Assembly: GCF_000254135.1 (NCBI RefSeq)
Contig: NZ_AINS01000041.1
Coordinates: 1-61,321 of the forward strand
Source: Campylobacter coli LMG 9860
GTDB taxonomy: Bacteria > Campylobacterota > Campylobacteria > Campylobacterales > Campylobacteraceae
Length of the DNA: 61,321 nucleotides
Direction of reading: 5' to 3'
The notes under the pieces are model-generated. The model did not search any database and was not told the origin of the DNA. It saw only the letters and a program-made list of their open reading frames with translations. This document shows, piece by piece, positions 18,102-30,560 of this stretch (positions are counted from its first letter, which is position 1; every line of letters begins with the position of its first letter). Both the position numbers and the translations under genes were made by a program.

Positions 18102-18844
18102 TTATCGCTTTCTTCTTTTTCTTCATCTTTTGGATCAGGATTTACTTTTTGAACGATTAAAATAGAAAGTCCATAAAGTCCGCAAAGTGGCCCAGCCATT
18201 AAAAATTGAGATAAGACATCAGGTGGAGTCATAAAGGCTGAAAATACAAAGATAGCTAAAACAGCTATGCGAAAATGGCGTTTTAAGAAACTATCATCAA
18301 TAAGTCCAATTTTAGCAAAGAAAAATGCTATAACAGGCATTTCAAAAGCCAAGCCAAAAGCAACAACTACTTTTGTAAAAAAGTCCACATAAGTTCCTAT
18401 GGTGATTACAGGATTAAAATCTTCACTTAAACCAAAATTGATTAAAAATTTAAAAGCCAAAGGCACTACAATAAAATAGCAAAAGCAGGCCCCTAAAGCA
18501 AACATAATGCTTGCAAAGCTTACAAAAGGCACTACAAGACGCTTTTCATTATCATAAAGACCTGGAGCTACAAATTTCCAAAACTGCCAAAAAATAACAG
18601 GTAAAGAAAAGATAAAAGCAGCAAAAAAGCTTACCTTCATAGCTGTAAATAAAGCCTCTTGAACTTCGATAACATTGACATGTTTAGCTACTTCGGGTAA
18701 AGCTTGAATAAGAGGTGCTTTTAATACATCTAAGATATAGCTACGAAAAGCAAAACATACTATAAACATTACAATCACACAAGCAACGCTAATAAAAAGA
18801 CGCTTTCTAAGTTCTATTAAATGGGGTCTTAATTCTTCAAACAT
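18098..18844 (-). CDS. tatC: Twin-arginine translocase subunit TatC
   Basis: Membrane protein of 248 aa with six hydrophobic helices. The N-terminal FEELRPHLIELRKRL motif with the conserved glutamate recognises the twin-arginine signal peptide in known systems. It exports folded, cofactor-containing periplasmic enzymes. The tail is charged (DPKDEEKEESDK). It directly follows tatB with no gap and overlaps queA. Confidence 0.96.
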   Translation of the reverse strand: MFEELRPHLIELRKRLFISVACVIVMFIVCFAFRSYILDVLKAPLIQALPEVAKHVNVIEVQEALFTAMKVSFFAAFIFSLPVIFWQFWKFVAPGLYDNEKRLVVPFVSFASIMFALGACFCYFIVVPLAFKFLINFGLSEDFNPVITIGTYVDFFTKVVVAFGLAFEMPVIAFFFAKIGLIDDSFLKRHFRIAVLAIFVFSAFMTPPDVLSQFLMAGPLCGLYGLSILIVQKVNPDPKDEEKEESDK

Positions 18845-19249
18845 TTATTTTTCTACTTTTTCTTGATTTTCAAATGGATTGAGTTTGGGTTTTTGATTTT
18901 CATTTGGATTTTGTTCGTTTGGGCTAGGGGTGGAATTTTCTCTGCTATCAAAAGTCAAATCCACTTTAGTTTTATCCAAAATATCTCTTTTTAAATCATC
19001 AAATTCTTCAAAACTAAGTTTTTTACGGATGTTTTCATTTGCACTTGAAAATTCATCTTTGTATTTTTTAGCTTCTTCCTTTAAATCATTGATACGAACT
19101 TCTTTTTCTATGCTTGATTTTGCATCATCGATATTGCGTTTTAAAGCCTTTAAAATTTTTGCTATTTGCACTATGGCTTCAGGAAGTTTATCAGGCCCTA
19201 AAACTAAAATTGCTACTATTAAAATTACAATAATTTCACCAAAACTCAT
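18845..19249 (-). CDS. tatB: Twin-arginine translocase subunit TatB
   Basis: 134 aa with one N-terminal transmembrane helix (about 4-20), the glycine-proline hinge LGPDKLPE, an amphipathic helix and a long charged helical tail ending in an Asn/Pro-rich stretch (PSPNEQNPNENQKP). The length and Glu8-type start MSFGEI mark it as TatB rather than TatA. It forms the receptor complex with the adjacent tatC. Confidence 0.93.
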   Translation of the reverse strand: MSFGEIIVILIVAILVLGPDKLPEAIVQIAKILKALKRNIDDAKSSIEKEVRINDLKEEAKKYKDEFSSANENIRKKLSFEEFDDLKRDILDKTKVDLTFDSRENSTPSPNEQNPNENQKPKLNPFENQEKVEK

Positions 19250-19311
19250 AAATAATACTCTTAAAAATTTGAAATTTTATAAAAGGAACATTTTACTTAA
19301 AAAAGTTGAAT

Positions 19312-20379
19312 TTAAGATGAGAGATATAAGGCAAGCTCATCGCTAATTAAAAAATTAAGATTATAATAACGCCCTTTTTCAAATTTGAGCTTTTTTTCTC
19401 TTACAAGCAAATTAGCCTTTTCTTTTTGAATTTTACTTAATTTGCATTCTTTAATACCCACTATACTTCTTAGTCCTAAAAATAAATGTTCTAAATTCAA
19501 ATCTTCTTGATTTAGTTTTTCAACATCTCTAAATATAGGGTTTTGAAGATAGGATTTTAAATTTTTAGCCGTATAAAAACGCTCATTTTTATAGCAACTT
19601 ACCGCACTCAAACCACAACCTAGATAATCCAAACCCTTCCAGTAGGCTAAATTATGTTTGCAAATTTGGGCATTATTTTTAGCAAAATTGCTGATTTCGT
19701 ATTGTAAAAATCCAAGATTTTGAAGTTCTTGGATGAAAAATTTCATTAAATAGGGTGCGTTTTTTTTAAAATGTTCCTTTTTTGCAAAAGCACTCAGTGG
19801 TTCTATGGTAAGATTATAAGCACTTAGATGAGTGATTAAATTTTTAATTTGTTTTAATTGTTCAAGTTCAAATTCAAGCATTTTTTTATCGTCTAATTTT
19901 GTATCATAAATCAAGTCTAAATTAATCTTTTTAAATCCCAATTTGTTCACATTTTCTAATGCTTTAAAAATCATTTTTTGATCGTGAATTCTTCCTAAAA
20001 ATTCCAGCTTTTTAGGATGAAAGCTTTGCGCTCCAAAAGAGATACGATTAAGCCCTAAATTTTTCATTGTTTTAAGCCATTCTATATCGGCTGAATTGGG
20101 ATTGGCCTCGCTTGAAAATTCTATATTTTTACTTAAAAAAGGTTCTAAAAGTGTTAAGATCATTTCAAAATTTTTTGCACTAACAGCACTTGGGGTGCCT
20201 CCTCCTATAAAGAGGGTTTTAATGCTGTTTTTTTTGATATTTAATTTTTGCAAGTGAAAAGAAATATCTTCATATAAAGCCTCAAAATACCTATTTTCAT
20301 AATCATGTTTTTTTAGACTCGTAAAAGCACAATAATGGCATTTGCTTTCGCAAAAAGGGATATGAATATATAAATGCAT
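19312..20379 (-). CDS. hemW: Radical SAM heme chaperone HemW-like protein (annotated elsewhere as oxygen-independent coproporphyrinogen III oxidase)
   Basis: 355 aa. The radical SAM cluster motif is CESKCHYC (CX3CX2C) at residues 10-17, followed by the GGGTPSA motif. It has the heme-binding HNLAYW motif of HemW and is shorter than true HemN, which carries an N-terminal extension and an extra cysteine in the cluster motif. HemW transfers heme to respiratory enzymes in other bacteria. It is transcribed towards tatBC and divergent from nudH. Confidence 0.85.
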   Translation of the reverse strand: MHLYIHIPFCESKCHYCAFTSLKKHDYENRYFEALYEDISFHLQKLNIKKNSIKTLFIGGGTPSAVSAKNFEMILTLLEPFLSKNIEFSSEANPNSADIEWLKTMKNLGLNRISFGAQSFHPKKLEFLGRIHDQKMIFKALENVNKLGFKKINLDLIYDTKLDDKKMLEFELEQLKQIKNLITHLSAYNLTIEPLSAFAKKEHFKKNAPYLMKFFIQELQNLGFLQYEISNFAKNNAQICKHNLAYWKGLDYLGCGLSAVSCYKNERFYTAKNLKSYLQNPIFRDVEKLNQEDLNLEHLFLGLRSIVGIKECKLSKIQKEKANLLVREKKLKFEKGRYYNLNFLISDELALYLSS

Positions 20380-20447
20380 AAAAACCTTAAAATTTATAAT
20401 GTTATTTTCTTATTTTAATGAAATTTTGATTTCATTTAGGTTAAAAT

Positions 20448-20453
20448 TATAAG
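20448..20453 (+). promoter_or_regulatory. Candidate -10 box for the nudH-lysC-hobA operon
   Basis: TATAAG within TTAAAATTATAAGC, 26 bases before the GTG start of nudH. It is the only good -10 candidate before a run of ten tightly packed plus-strand genes. Confidence 0.45.
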
Positions 20454-20473
20454 CTTAAAATTGAAGGAAAAAA

Positions 20474-20944
20474 GTGGAAAAAGAAAAAAAATATAGACCC
20501 AATGTCGCTGCTATTGTTTTATCAAGCGCTTATCCTTTTGAGTGTAAGCTTTTTATAGCTAAAAGAAGCGATATGGATAATATTTGGCAGTTTCCACAAG
20601 GTGGTATCGATGAGGGAGAAGACCCTAAAAGTGCTGTATTAAGAGAGCTTAAAGAAGAGATTGGCACAGACGAAGTGGAAATCATAGCTGAGCACCCTAA
20701 ATGGTTGAGTTATGACTTTCCAGAAAAGGTTGCTAAAAAAATGTATCCTTATGATGGACAAAGCCAAAAATATTTTTTAGTACGATTAAAACATGGCGCT
20801 AAAATTAATATTAATACAAAACATCCTGAATTTGATGCTTATCAATTTGTCGGAGTAAAACAAGTGTTTGAAATCATAAATCATTTCAAAAGAAATATTT
20901 ATGTTAAAGTTATTAAATATTTTGAAGAGAAAGGTTATATTTAA
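20474..20944 (+). CDS. nudH: RNA pyrophosphohydrolase (Nudix)
   Basis: 156 aa RppH-type Nudix hydrolase that removes pyrophosphate from 5' ends of mRNA or hydrolyses dinucleoside polyphosphates. The Nudix box GGIDEGEDPKSAVLREL then KEEIG is complete at about residues 42-63. The start is GTG 20474, with AAGGA at 20464-20468. Its stop touches the lysC ATG, opening a ten-gene operon that reaches cmoA. Confidence 0.93.
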   Translation: MEKEKKYRPNVAAIVLSSAYPFECKLFIAKRSDMDNIWQFPQGGIDEGEDPKSAVLRELKEEIGTDEVEIIAEHPKWLSYDFPEKVAKKMYPYDGQSQKYFLVRLKHGAKININTKHPEFDAYQFVGVKQVFEIINHFKRNIYVKVIKYFEEKGYI

Positions 20945-22146
20945 TGCTTATAGTTCAAAAATATGGCGGAACAAGTGTCGGCACTTTAGAACGCATTGAT
21001 GCAGTAGCAGAGCGTGTCATAAAAAGTGCAAAAGAGGGACATCAACTTGTGGTTGTAGTTTCAGCGATGAGCGGAGTTACAAATACTTTAATAGAGCAAG
21101 CAGAATATTTTAGCAAAAATCCTAATGGCAAAGATATGGATATGCTTTTAAGTAGTGGTGAGCGCGTAACGAGTGCTTTATTGTCTATTGCACTAAATGA
21201 AAGGGGATATCCTTCTCTTGCTTTTTCAGGAAGAAAGGCAGGAATTATTACAGATAGCGTTTCTACAAAGGCTAGAATTTCTTATATCGACACTCAAGCA
21301 ATCACCAAGGCTTTAAATGAAGGAAAGATAGTTGTTGTAGCAGGCTTTCAAGGAGTTGATAAAGAGGGTGATGTTACAACTTTAGGGCGTGGCGGAAGTG
21401 ATTTGAGTGCGGTTGCTGTTGCAGGAGCTCTTAAGGCGGATTTATGTGAAATTTATACCGATGTGGATGGAGTTTATACTACAGATCCAAGGATTGAACC
21501 AAAGGCAAAAAAACTTGATAAAATTTCTTATGAAGAAATGCTTGAACTTGCTAGTTTGGGGGCTAAGGTTTTACAAAATCGCTCGGTTGAACTTGCAAAA
21601 AAATTAAATGTAAAATTAGTTACTAGAAGTAGTTTTAATGATAATGAGGGTACAATGATAACAAAAGAAGATGGAATGGAACAAGCTTTAGTTAGCGGTA
21701 TTGCTTTAGATAGAAATCAAGCAAGAGTAACTTTAAGAAATATAGAAGATAAACCAGGGATTGCAGCTGAAATTTTTTCTGTTTTAGCGGATGAAAATAT
21801 CAATGTAGATATGATCATACAAAATGTTGGGGTAGATGGAGCTACAAATTTAGGATTTACCGTGCCTCAAAACGAGCTTGATTTGGCAAAAAATGCTATG
21901 CAGAAAATTTTAGGTTCTAAGACAACTATAGAAAGTGATAGTGCTGTGGTTAAGGTTTCTATAGTGGGCGTGGGTATGAAATCACATTCGGGTGTAGCAA
22001 GTAAAGCCTTTAAAGCTTTGGCGGATGAGGGTATTAATATAGGTATGATTTCTACAAGCGAGATTAAAATTTCAATGATTGTACATGAAAAATATGGCGA
22101 GCTTGCGGTAAGAGCCTTGCATGAGTGCTATGGACTTGATAAATAA
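20944..22146 (+). CDS. lysC: Aspartate kinase
   Basis: 400 aa enzyme phosphorylating aspartate, the entry step to lysine/diaminopimelate, threonine and methionine. The N-terminal KYGGTSVG motif binds the substrates, and GRGGSDLSAVA lies near residue 150. Two ACT domains (about 265-400) suggest feedback control. Its stop is directly followed by the hobA ATG, the same order as lysC-hobA-holB-folP in Helicobacter pylori. Confidence 0.96.
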   Translation: MLIVQKYGGTSVGTLERIDAVAERVIKSAKEGHQLVVVVSAMSGVTNTLIEQAEYFSKNPNGKDMDMLLSSGERVTSALLSIALNERGYPSLAFSGRKAGIITDSVSTKARISYIDTQAITKALNEGKIVVVAGFQGVDKEGDVTTLGRGGSDLSAVAVAGALKADLCEIYTDVDGVYTTDPRIEPKAKKLDKISYEEMLELASLGAKVLQNRSVELAKKLNVKLVTRSSFNDNEGTMITKEDGMEQALVSGIALDRNQARVTLRNIEDKPGIAAEIFSVLADENINVDMIIQNVGVDGATNLGFTVPQNELDLAKNAMQKILGSKTTIESDSAVVKVSIVGVGMKSHSGVASKAFKALADEGINIGMISTSEIKISMIVHEKYGELAVRALHECYGLDK

Positions 22147-22680
22147 ATGAGCGATTTTTTAAGTTTTACACTTGAAAATATCCGCAATGGCGGAACATTT
22201 ATGGCTTGGATGGAGTCCCGTCGTTTAGAATGGGCTCCTTTAATGGCCGCAAGATTAAGATACCTTTTAGAGGGGCGAACCTTTGTTTTAATGTGTGATG
22301 AACAAAGGGCTTGGTATGAAGAATACTTTTTAGCAAATATAAATTCCAAAACTACTCGCCCCATGCTTCCTTTTGTGTCTTTAAAATCTTTATGTAAAAA
22401 AAAGATACAAAATATCGAAGATATAGCCTTGCTTAATGATTTACTTGATATTTCGTTTCCTAATGGCTTTATTTATTTTTATATAGGAAGTGCAAGCGAT
22501 AAGAAATCATTAATCGCTAAATCACGCGACGATAGTCTTTTATGGCTTTTTGATGAGCAATTGCAAGATAGTTTTTATTTGAATTCCAAAGATAAAGATT
22601 TGGATGTCAAGCTTATCACTCTTTATAAACTTTTTGATACGAGTTTGGATGCGATTTTATTTTCCAAAGTGAGTCTTTAG
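22147..22680 (+). CDS. hobA: DnaA-binding initiation regulator HobA
   Basis: 177 aa protein recognised by its position (lysC-hobA-holB-folP, as in H. pylori) and its N-terminal GGTFMAWMESRRLEWAPL segment followed by a SIS-like alpha/beta fold pattern. HobA tetramers bind domain I of DnaA and promote assembly at oriC in epsilonproteobacteria; it is the structural counterpart of DiaA. Its stop overlaps the GTG start of the next gene (TAGTG). Confidence 0.85.
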   Translation: MSDFLSFTLENIRNGGTFMAWMESRRLEWAPLMAARLRYLLEGRTFVLMCDEQRAWYEEYFLANINSKTTRPMLPFVSLKSLCKKKIQNIEDIALLNDLLDISFPNGFIYFYIGSASDKKSLIAKSRDDSLLWLFDEQLQDSFYLNSKDKDLDVKLITLYKLFDTSLDAILFSKVSL

Positions 22681-23291
22681 TGTTTGTAAGTAAAATTATC
22701 ATCACTGATGATTTTGACGGTATTAGAGCTGAACTTTTAAAACAATTTCATCCTAATTCTTTGCGTTTTATACCTAAAGAAGTTGCAAGTGAGTTTTTAA
22801 TCGATGATGCTAAGGCAGTTGAAAAGGAAAGTTATATCGCAGAAACAAGTGAAAAAATCATTGTTTTAATGGCGAATTCTTTTAGGATAGAAGCTCAAAA
22901 TTTTTTACTCAAGCTTCTTGAAGAGCCACCAAAAAATATCAAATTTCTCATCGTAGTTCCTTCTAAAAATTTACTTTTGCCCACTATAAAATCGCGTCTT
23001 ATTTGTGAAAAACGCAACAAAATAAAGGCTAAAAATACTTTAAATTTAGAACTTAATAAAATGGATTTAAAGACTTTGTTTGAGTTTTTACAAGAAAATG
23101 AAAATTTAGATAAAGTAGAATTAATGGAAAAAATCGCACTGATTGCAGAAGAAAGTGTTAAATTTAAAGATTTTAATGCCGATGAGCTTGAATTTTTTTA
23201 TGAAAGCTATGAGCTTGCAAAATTAAATTCCAAAAGCTCTTTGATACTAGCTACGCTTTTATTAAATTATTATACAAAGAATGAAAAATGA
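22680..23291 (+). CDS. holB: DNA polymerase III subunit delta-prime-like protein
   Basis: 203 aa, starting at GTG 22680 which overlaps the hobA stop. The clamp-loader delta-prime signature NFLLKLLEEPPKNIKFL at about 72-88 and the following TIKSRL (SRC-like) motif are clear. It is much shorter than usual delta-prime (about 300 or more) and lacks an N-terminal Walker A, as expected since delta-prime is not an ATPase. The C-terminal collar domain appears reduced. The gene order agrees with H. pylori. Confidence 0.85.
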   Translation: MFVSKIIITDDFDGIRAELLKQFHPNSLRFIPKEVASEFLIDDAKAVEKESYIAETSEKIIVLMANSFRIEAQNFLLKLLEEPPKNIKFLIVVPSKNLLLPTIKSRLICEKRNKIKAKNTLNLELNKMDLKTLFEFLQENENLDKVELMEKIALIAEESVKFKDFNADELEFFYESYELAKLNSKSSLILATLLLNYYTKNEK

Positions 23292-24430
23292 AATTTTTTA
23301 AAATCAATCCAAACACTGATTTTAACTTACTTTGCTCTTTTATAAATCCTCATAAAATGGGGCAAAAAATTATGAGTGAAAAAACTCAAATTCATTTTAT
23401 TTTGATTAAAGATATAACTACTCCTGCGGCAAATATTTTAAAACAAGATGCCTTAAGAGTGGGAGCTGAGCTTATAACACACAAGGAAGTTATTACAGCT
23501 AAAATTACACATTCTAATACACTTTTAATGGCCACAAAAGAACAAATTCAAAAACTTATAAACAAAGAAAAACTTCAAGATTTTGGGCTTAAAAATTTAG
23601 CTAGGTTTTTAGAAAATGGTTTTTCAAAACCAAAGCAAGCAGAGCTTATGGCGGTTATAAATGTCAATGAAGATAGTTTTAATGCTGATTCTAGGGTGAG
23701 TTATAAAGATTTTGAAGAAAGATTAAATGAAATTTTGGCCTTAAATCCCGAGTATATTGATATAGGAGCGGTAAGCTCTAGGCCAAAAAGCGTGTATTGT
23801 GGCAAGGAAGAAGAGTTTAGAAGACTTAAAAATGTGTTGGATTTAATTTATGATAAAAATTATTATGAAAAAACCATTTTTAGTTTGGATAGTTTTGATG
23901 AATATTGCTTAGAATACGCTTTAAACAAAGGCTTTAAATTTATCAATGATATCAGTAGCTTAAGAAATCTGAATTTAGCTAAACTTGCAAGCAAATACAA
24001 TGCAAAATACTGCCTTATGCATATGCAAAATGATCCTTTAACCATGCAAGATGATCCAAGATATGATGATTTGCTTGATGAAATGAGTAGTTTTTTTAAA
24101 GAAAAACTTGAAATTTTAGATACTTTAGGAGTGAAAGAAAGCATTTTAGATGTGGGAATTGGCTTTGGCAAAAGTGCAGAACACAATATGATTTTAATCA
24201 AGCATTTAGAACATTTTTTGCAATTTAAAAAGCCCTTGCTTGTAGGAGCAAGTCGCAAAAGTGTGATCAATGCGTATTATGAAAGTGAAGTTAAAGATCG
24301 CTTAGCGGGGACTTTGTATTTGCATTTAAAGGCTTTTGAAAATGGCGCGAGCATTATAAGGGTGCATGATTTATACGAACATAAACAGCTTTTTGCAATG
24401 GCAAATGCGATGCAAAGCATAGGAGTTTAA
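23288..24430 (+). CDS. folP: Dihydropteroate synthase
   Basis: 380 aa, longer than usual because of an N-terminal extension of about 115 residues typical of Campylobacter and Helicobacter. The pterin-binding barrel begins at about 117 with MAVINVNEDSFN (classical ILNVTPDSF), and KPLLVGASRKS carries the sulfonamide-contacting SRKS motif. It condenses a pterin diphosphate with p-aminobenzoate. It overlaps holB by four bases and abuts ligA directly. Confidence 0.94.
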   Translation: MKFFKINPNTDFNLLCSFINPHKMGQKIMSEKTQIHFILIKDITTPAANILKQDALRVGAELITHKEVITAKITHSNTLLMATKEQIQKLINKEKLQDFGLKNLARFLENGFSKPKQAELMAVINVNEDSFNADSRVSYKDFEERLNEILALNPEYIDIGAVSSRPKSVYCGKEEEFRRLKNVLDLIYDKNYYEKTIFSLDSFDEYCLEYALNKGFKFINDISSLRNLNLAKLASKYNAKYCLMHMQNDPLTMQDDPRYDDLLDEMSSFFKEKLEILDTLGVKESILDVGIGFGKSAEHNMILIKHLEHFLQFKKPLLVGASRKSVINAYYESEVKDRLAGTLYLHLKAFENGASIIRVHDLYEHKQLFAMANAMQSIGV

Positions 24431-27355
<2,925 letters not shown>

Positions 27356-27359
<4 letters not shown>

Positions 27360-28105
27360 GATATGATATTTTTGTAGCAAAGCGTTTAAATCTTAGCAGA
27401 AATAAAGCTTTGGAATTGATAGAAAATGAAGAAATTTTACTTAATTCCAAGCCTTATAAAGCTTCTTTTGATGTGCAAAATTTGCTTAAAAATAAGATAG
27501 CAGATCAAGAAGAGCTTTTAAATTCTAAAGAATTAAATTTAGAGCTTTTAGGCGAGCTTTATGTTTCTCGCGCGGCTTTTAAGCTCAAATATTTTTTAGA
27601 AAATCATAATATCAATATAGCAAATAAAACCTGCCTTGATATAGGTTCAAGTACGGGTGGTTTTGTGCAAATTTTATTAGAACACAAGGCTTTAAAAGTA
27701 AGTGCTTTAGATGTGGGTGATAATCAACTCCATCCTAGTTTACGCGATGATAAAAGGATTGAAATTATTGAAAATACAGATTTAAGAACTTTTAAAAGCG
27801 AGCAAAAATTTGATTTCATCACTTGTGATGTTAGTTTTATTTCTTTAGCTTATTTGCTCTCGTATATCGATAATTTAGCTTTAAAGGATATAGTTTTGCT
27901 TTTTAAGCCTCAATTTGAAGTTGGCAAGCAAGCAAAAAGAGATAAAAAGGGTGTTTTAAAAGATGAAAAAGCCGTGTTTAAAGCTATGAGAGAATTTGAA
28001 AATGCTTGCGCGCGTTTAGGTTGGATCTTGCAATGTTGTGAAGAGTCTAAAATCAAAGGAAAAGAGGGTAATATTGAATATTTTTACTACTACACTAAAA
28101 AATAA
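27356..28105 (+). CDS. tlyA: TlyA-type 2'-O-methyltransferase (rRNA), hemolysin A family
   Basis: 249 aa. An N-terminal S4 RNA-binding domain (about 1-60, RYDIFVAKRLNLSRNKALE) is followed by an FtsJ-like methyltransferase domain with the SAM motif DIGSSTGGFVQ near 94-104 and a K-D-K-E-type catalytic set including KPQFEVGK. The short form without the extra N-terminal residues corresponds to the Campylobacter enzyme reported to methylate C1920 of 23S rRNA and to affect capreomycin sensitivity. Confidence 0.93.
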
Positions 28106-28910
28106 TATTAAAACTTTAGCCATAGGATGTTTTGATGGAGTTCATTTAGGACATAGAAAACTTATAGAATGTTTAGATGATTCTGGAGCCCTTGTGATTA
28201 TCGATAAATTTAAGGGTAAAAAACTTTGTACCAATCAAGACAAAGCATTCCTAGCTCAAAAAGAGATTATAGAGCTTGATTTTGAAAACATCAAAGCTTT
28301 AGATGGTAAGGATTTTTTACAAGCTTTAAAAGAAGAATTTGTAAATTTGGAGCGTATAGTTGTAGGTTTTGATTTTTCTTTTGGAAAAAATAGAAGTTAT
28401 AAGGCAAAAGATATAGAAGCCCTTAGTGGGATTAAAACAACGATCATAGATGAATTTAAGCTAGATGGAGTAGGTGTTCATGCAAGCTTGATTAAAGAGT
28501 ATTTGACGCAAGGTGATATCAAAAAGGCAAATTCTTTTTTGGGGCGAAATTATGCAATCAAAGGCAAGCTCATAAAGGGTCAAGGGCTTGGCTCAAAAGA
28601 GCTTTTTGCAACTTTAAATTTAGAATGCGAGGAATATTTTTTACCTAAAAATGGCGTTTATGCTAGCATCGTGAGTTTTCATGATAAGCGCTATAAGAGT
28701 GTAAGTTTTGTGGGTGTGCGCTCTAGTGATATGCAATTTGCCATAGAAAGTCATATTATAGAAAAATTTGATGAAAGCTTAGCTATAGGAGAAGTTTTGG
28801 AGCTTGAATTTGTAGAATTTCTAAGAGAAAATCAAAAATTTAACGACCTTGCCCAACTTAAAGAACAAATTTCAAAAGATATAAATCAAGCTAAAGAGTG
28901 TTTAGGATAA
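28074..28910 (+). CDS. ribF: Riboflavin kinase / FAD synthetase
   Basis: About 278 aa. The nucleotidyltransferase motif AIGCFDGVHLGHRK lies close to the N-terminus, and the flavokinase domain follows (from about 165, with LGSKELFATLNLE in place of the PTAN motif and PKNGVYAS). I chose TTG 28074, inside the end of tlyA, because GAGGG (28064-28068) precedes it by five bases and the resulting protein starts just before the first conserved strand; GTG 28038 is an alternative. It makes FMN and FAD. Confidence 0.88.
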   Translation: MNIFTTTLKNNIKTLAIGCFDGVHLGHRKLIECLDDSGALVIIDKFKGKKLCTNQDKAFLAQKEIIELDFENIKALDGKDFLQALKEEFVNLERIVVGFDFSFGKNRSYKAKDIEALSGIKTTIIDEFKLDGVGVHASLIKEYLTQGDIKKANSFLGRNYAIKGKLIKGQGLGSKELFATLNLECEEYFLPKNGVYASIVSFHDKRYKSVSFVGVRSSDMQFAIESHIIEKFDESLAIGEVLELEFVEFLRENQKFNDLAQLKEQISKDINQAKECLG

Positions 28911-28913
28911 AAA

Positions 28914-29618
28914 ATGAAAGATGAACTTTTTAAAGAAAAGCTAACCAAACAATTTGAATTTGATAAGAGTGTCGCAAGTGTTTTTGATGATATGATTAAT
29001 CGCTCTGTGCCTTTTTATAGGGAAAATTTAGAACTTTGTGCAAATTTGATAAAAAAATTGACTAAAGAGGGAGCAAAGGTTTGTGATTTGGGTTGTTCTA
29101 GTGCGAATTTTTTAATTTTTTTAGCCAGCTTAAGAAAAGATCTTAAGCTTTTTGGTGCGGATAATGCACCTTCTATGCTTGAAATCGCCAAATCAAAAGC
29201 ACAAGCTTATGGCTTAAATATAGAATTTTTTGAAGCGAATTTGTGTGATTTTGTTTTTTTTCAAAGTGATGTATTTGTAGCTAATTATACTTTGCAATTC
29301 ATCCGTCCGCCTAAAAGACAAGAACTTGTTAATGAAATTTATAAGAATTTAAACAAAGGTGGTATTTTTATCATGAGTGAAAAAATTCTTTATGAAGATG
29401 CTTTTTTGTCTAAAAATATGATAGAACTTTATGCAGATTATAAAGAAAGACAAGGTTATTCTAAAATCGAAATTGCAGCCAAAAGGGAGGCTTTGGAAAA
29501 TGTTCTTATCCCTTATAGTGAAAAAGAAAATTTAGATATGCTTAAGAATGCAGGATTTGAAAAAATAGAAAGTGTTTTTAAGTGGGTTAATTTTGAAACC
29601 TTTATAGCCTTTAAATAA
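28914..29618 (+). CDS. cmoA: Carboxy-S-adenosyl-L-methionine synthase
   Basis: 234 aa SAM-dependent enzyme that makes carboxy-SAM from SAM and prephenate, used with CmoB to form uridine-5-oxyacetic acid in tRNA wobble positions. The N-terminal FDKSVASVFDDMINRSVPFY and the SAM motif CDLGCSSANFL match the family. It is the last gene of the long nudH operon and ends three bases before the convergent lipoprotein gene. Confidence 0.92.
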   Translation: MKDELFKEKLTKQFEFDKSVASVFDDMINRSVPFYRENLELCANLIKKLTKEGAKVCDLGCSSANFLIFLASLRKDLKLFGADNAPSMLEIAKSKAQAYGLNIEFFEANLCDFVFFQSDVFVANYTLQFIRPPKRQELVNEIYKNLNKGGIFIMSEKILYEDAFLSKNMIELYADYKERQGYSKIEIAAKREALENVLIPYSEKENLDMLKNAGFEKIESVFKWVNFETFIAFK

Positions 29619-29621
29619 AAA

Positions 29622-29840
29622 TTATCTTGTTTGTGTATCATGGCCTTCATCCCAATCTTCTTTTGGGATAGCAACGCTATGAGCATTTACACAATCTTGA
29701 CTGATGATAGATTTCAAACGACATTCATCACTTCTTTTTTTGGCTTCTTCGGGATGAGCTTTGTAGTATTCTACACTTTTGGTTTGTTCACAAGCTGTAA
29801 AAAATAAACAAATAAGGGTAAGTAGTATTGCTTTATTCAT
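29622..29840 (-). CDS. Small EexN-like lipoprotein
   Basis: 72 aa from ATG 29840, chosen because AAGGAAAA precedes it by a few bases on the minus strand; the frame is open eight codons further. A lipoprotein signal peptide ends in the lipobox FFTAC (residues 13-17). The mature part VEYYKAHPEEAKKRSDECR with DCVNA downstream resembles the EexN family of plasmid entry-exclusion lipoproteins (YYxAHPEEr...eCr). No conjugation genes lie nearby, so its role in this chromosome is unknown. Confidence 0.78.
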   Translation of the reverse strand: MNKAILLTLICLFFTACEQTKSVEYYKAHPEEAKKRSDECRLKSIISQDCVNAHSVAIPKEDWDEGHDTQTR

Positions 29841-29918
29841 AGTATTTTCCTTAAAAAGCATAATTAAACTTTTATCACGCTTCTTTTTATCTTAGCAAAT
29901 TTTTATAAATACAATTCA

Positions 29919-30551
29919 TTATTTTTCCTCATTATAAGAAAAAATGGGTAAGGACCATTGGTATTTGATCGCTAAAAGCCTAGCTGTAACTCCTACAAAT
30001 AGCGTTACAAGCGTGCAAATTAAAGCATGCAGTTGAAGATAAACCATTAAAGTATAATAAATCGCCCCTGCTATGATTGCGATTCCTGCATAAATTTCTT
30101 TTTGGAAAACTAAAGGAATTCTCATGCATAAAATATCTCTTAAAATTCCACCAAAAACACCTGTAATCACTGCTGCAGAGATTGCGATGATAAAGCCATG
30201 GTTTTGTTCTATTGCAATTTGTGCGCCAAGTATGCTAAAGACTACAAGTCCTATGGCATCAAGCGTTAAAAATAAACTTTCTAATCTGCTAACAATGCGT
30301 GGAATTTTAGTGGCAACAAGAGCACAAAGGCAAATTAAAACAATATATTCAGGATGTTTAACCCAAGTAAGTGGATAATGACCTAAAAGCACATCGCGTA
30401 TGCTTCCACCTCCTATGGCAGTTACTAAGGCTATGAAAATTACTCCAAAAAGATCCATTTTATGTCTGCCTGCAGCCAAGGCACCTGTCATACCCTCTGC
30501 TGAAATTCCTATAATGTAAAGTATGGTTATGGTTAAAGCACTGATTTCCAT
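29919..30551 (-). CDS. TRIC/UPF0126 family membrane protein
   Basis: 210 aa with about seven hydrophobic helices arranged as two UPF0126 repeats: the glycine-rich turns GGGSIRDVLLG (about 47-57) and GGILRDILCM (about 133-142) are the duplicated signature. Family members include trimeric cation channels and the glycine transporter YicG-like proteins; I cannot choose between them. The ATG is preceded by AAAGG at a good distance. Confidence 0.85.
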   Translation of the reverse strand: MEISALTITILYIIGISAEGMTGALAAGRHKMDLFGVIFIALVTAIGGGSIRDVLLGHYPLTWVKHPEYIVLICLCALVATKIPRIVSRLESLFLTLDAIGLVVFSILGAQIAIEQNHGFIIAISAAVITGVFGGILRDILCMRIPLVFQKEIYAGIAIIAGAIYYTLMVYLQLHALICTLVTLFVGVTARLLAIKYQWSLPIFSYNEEK

Positions 30552-30560
30552 TCATAGCCT

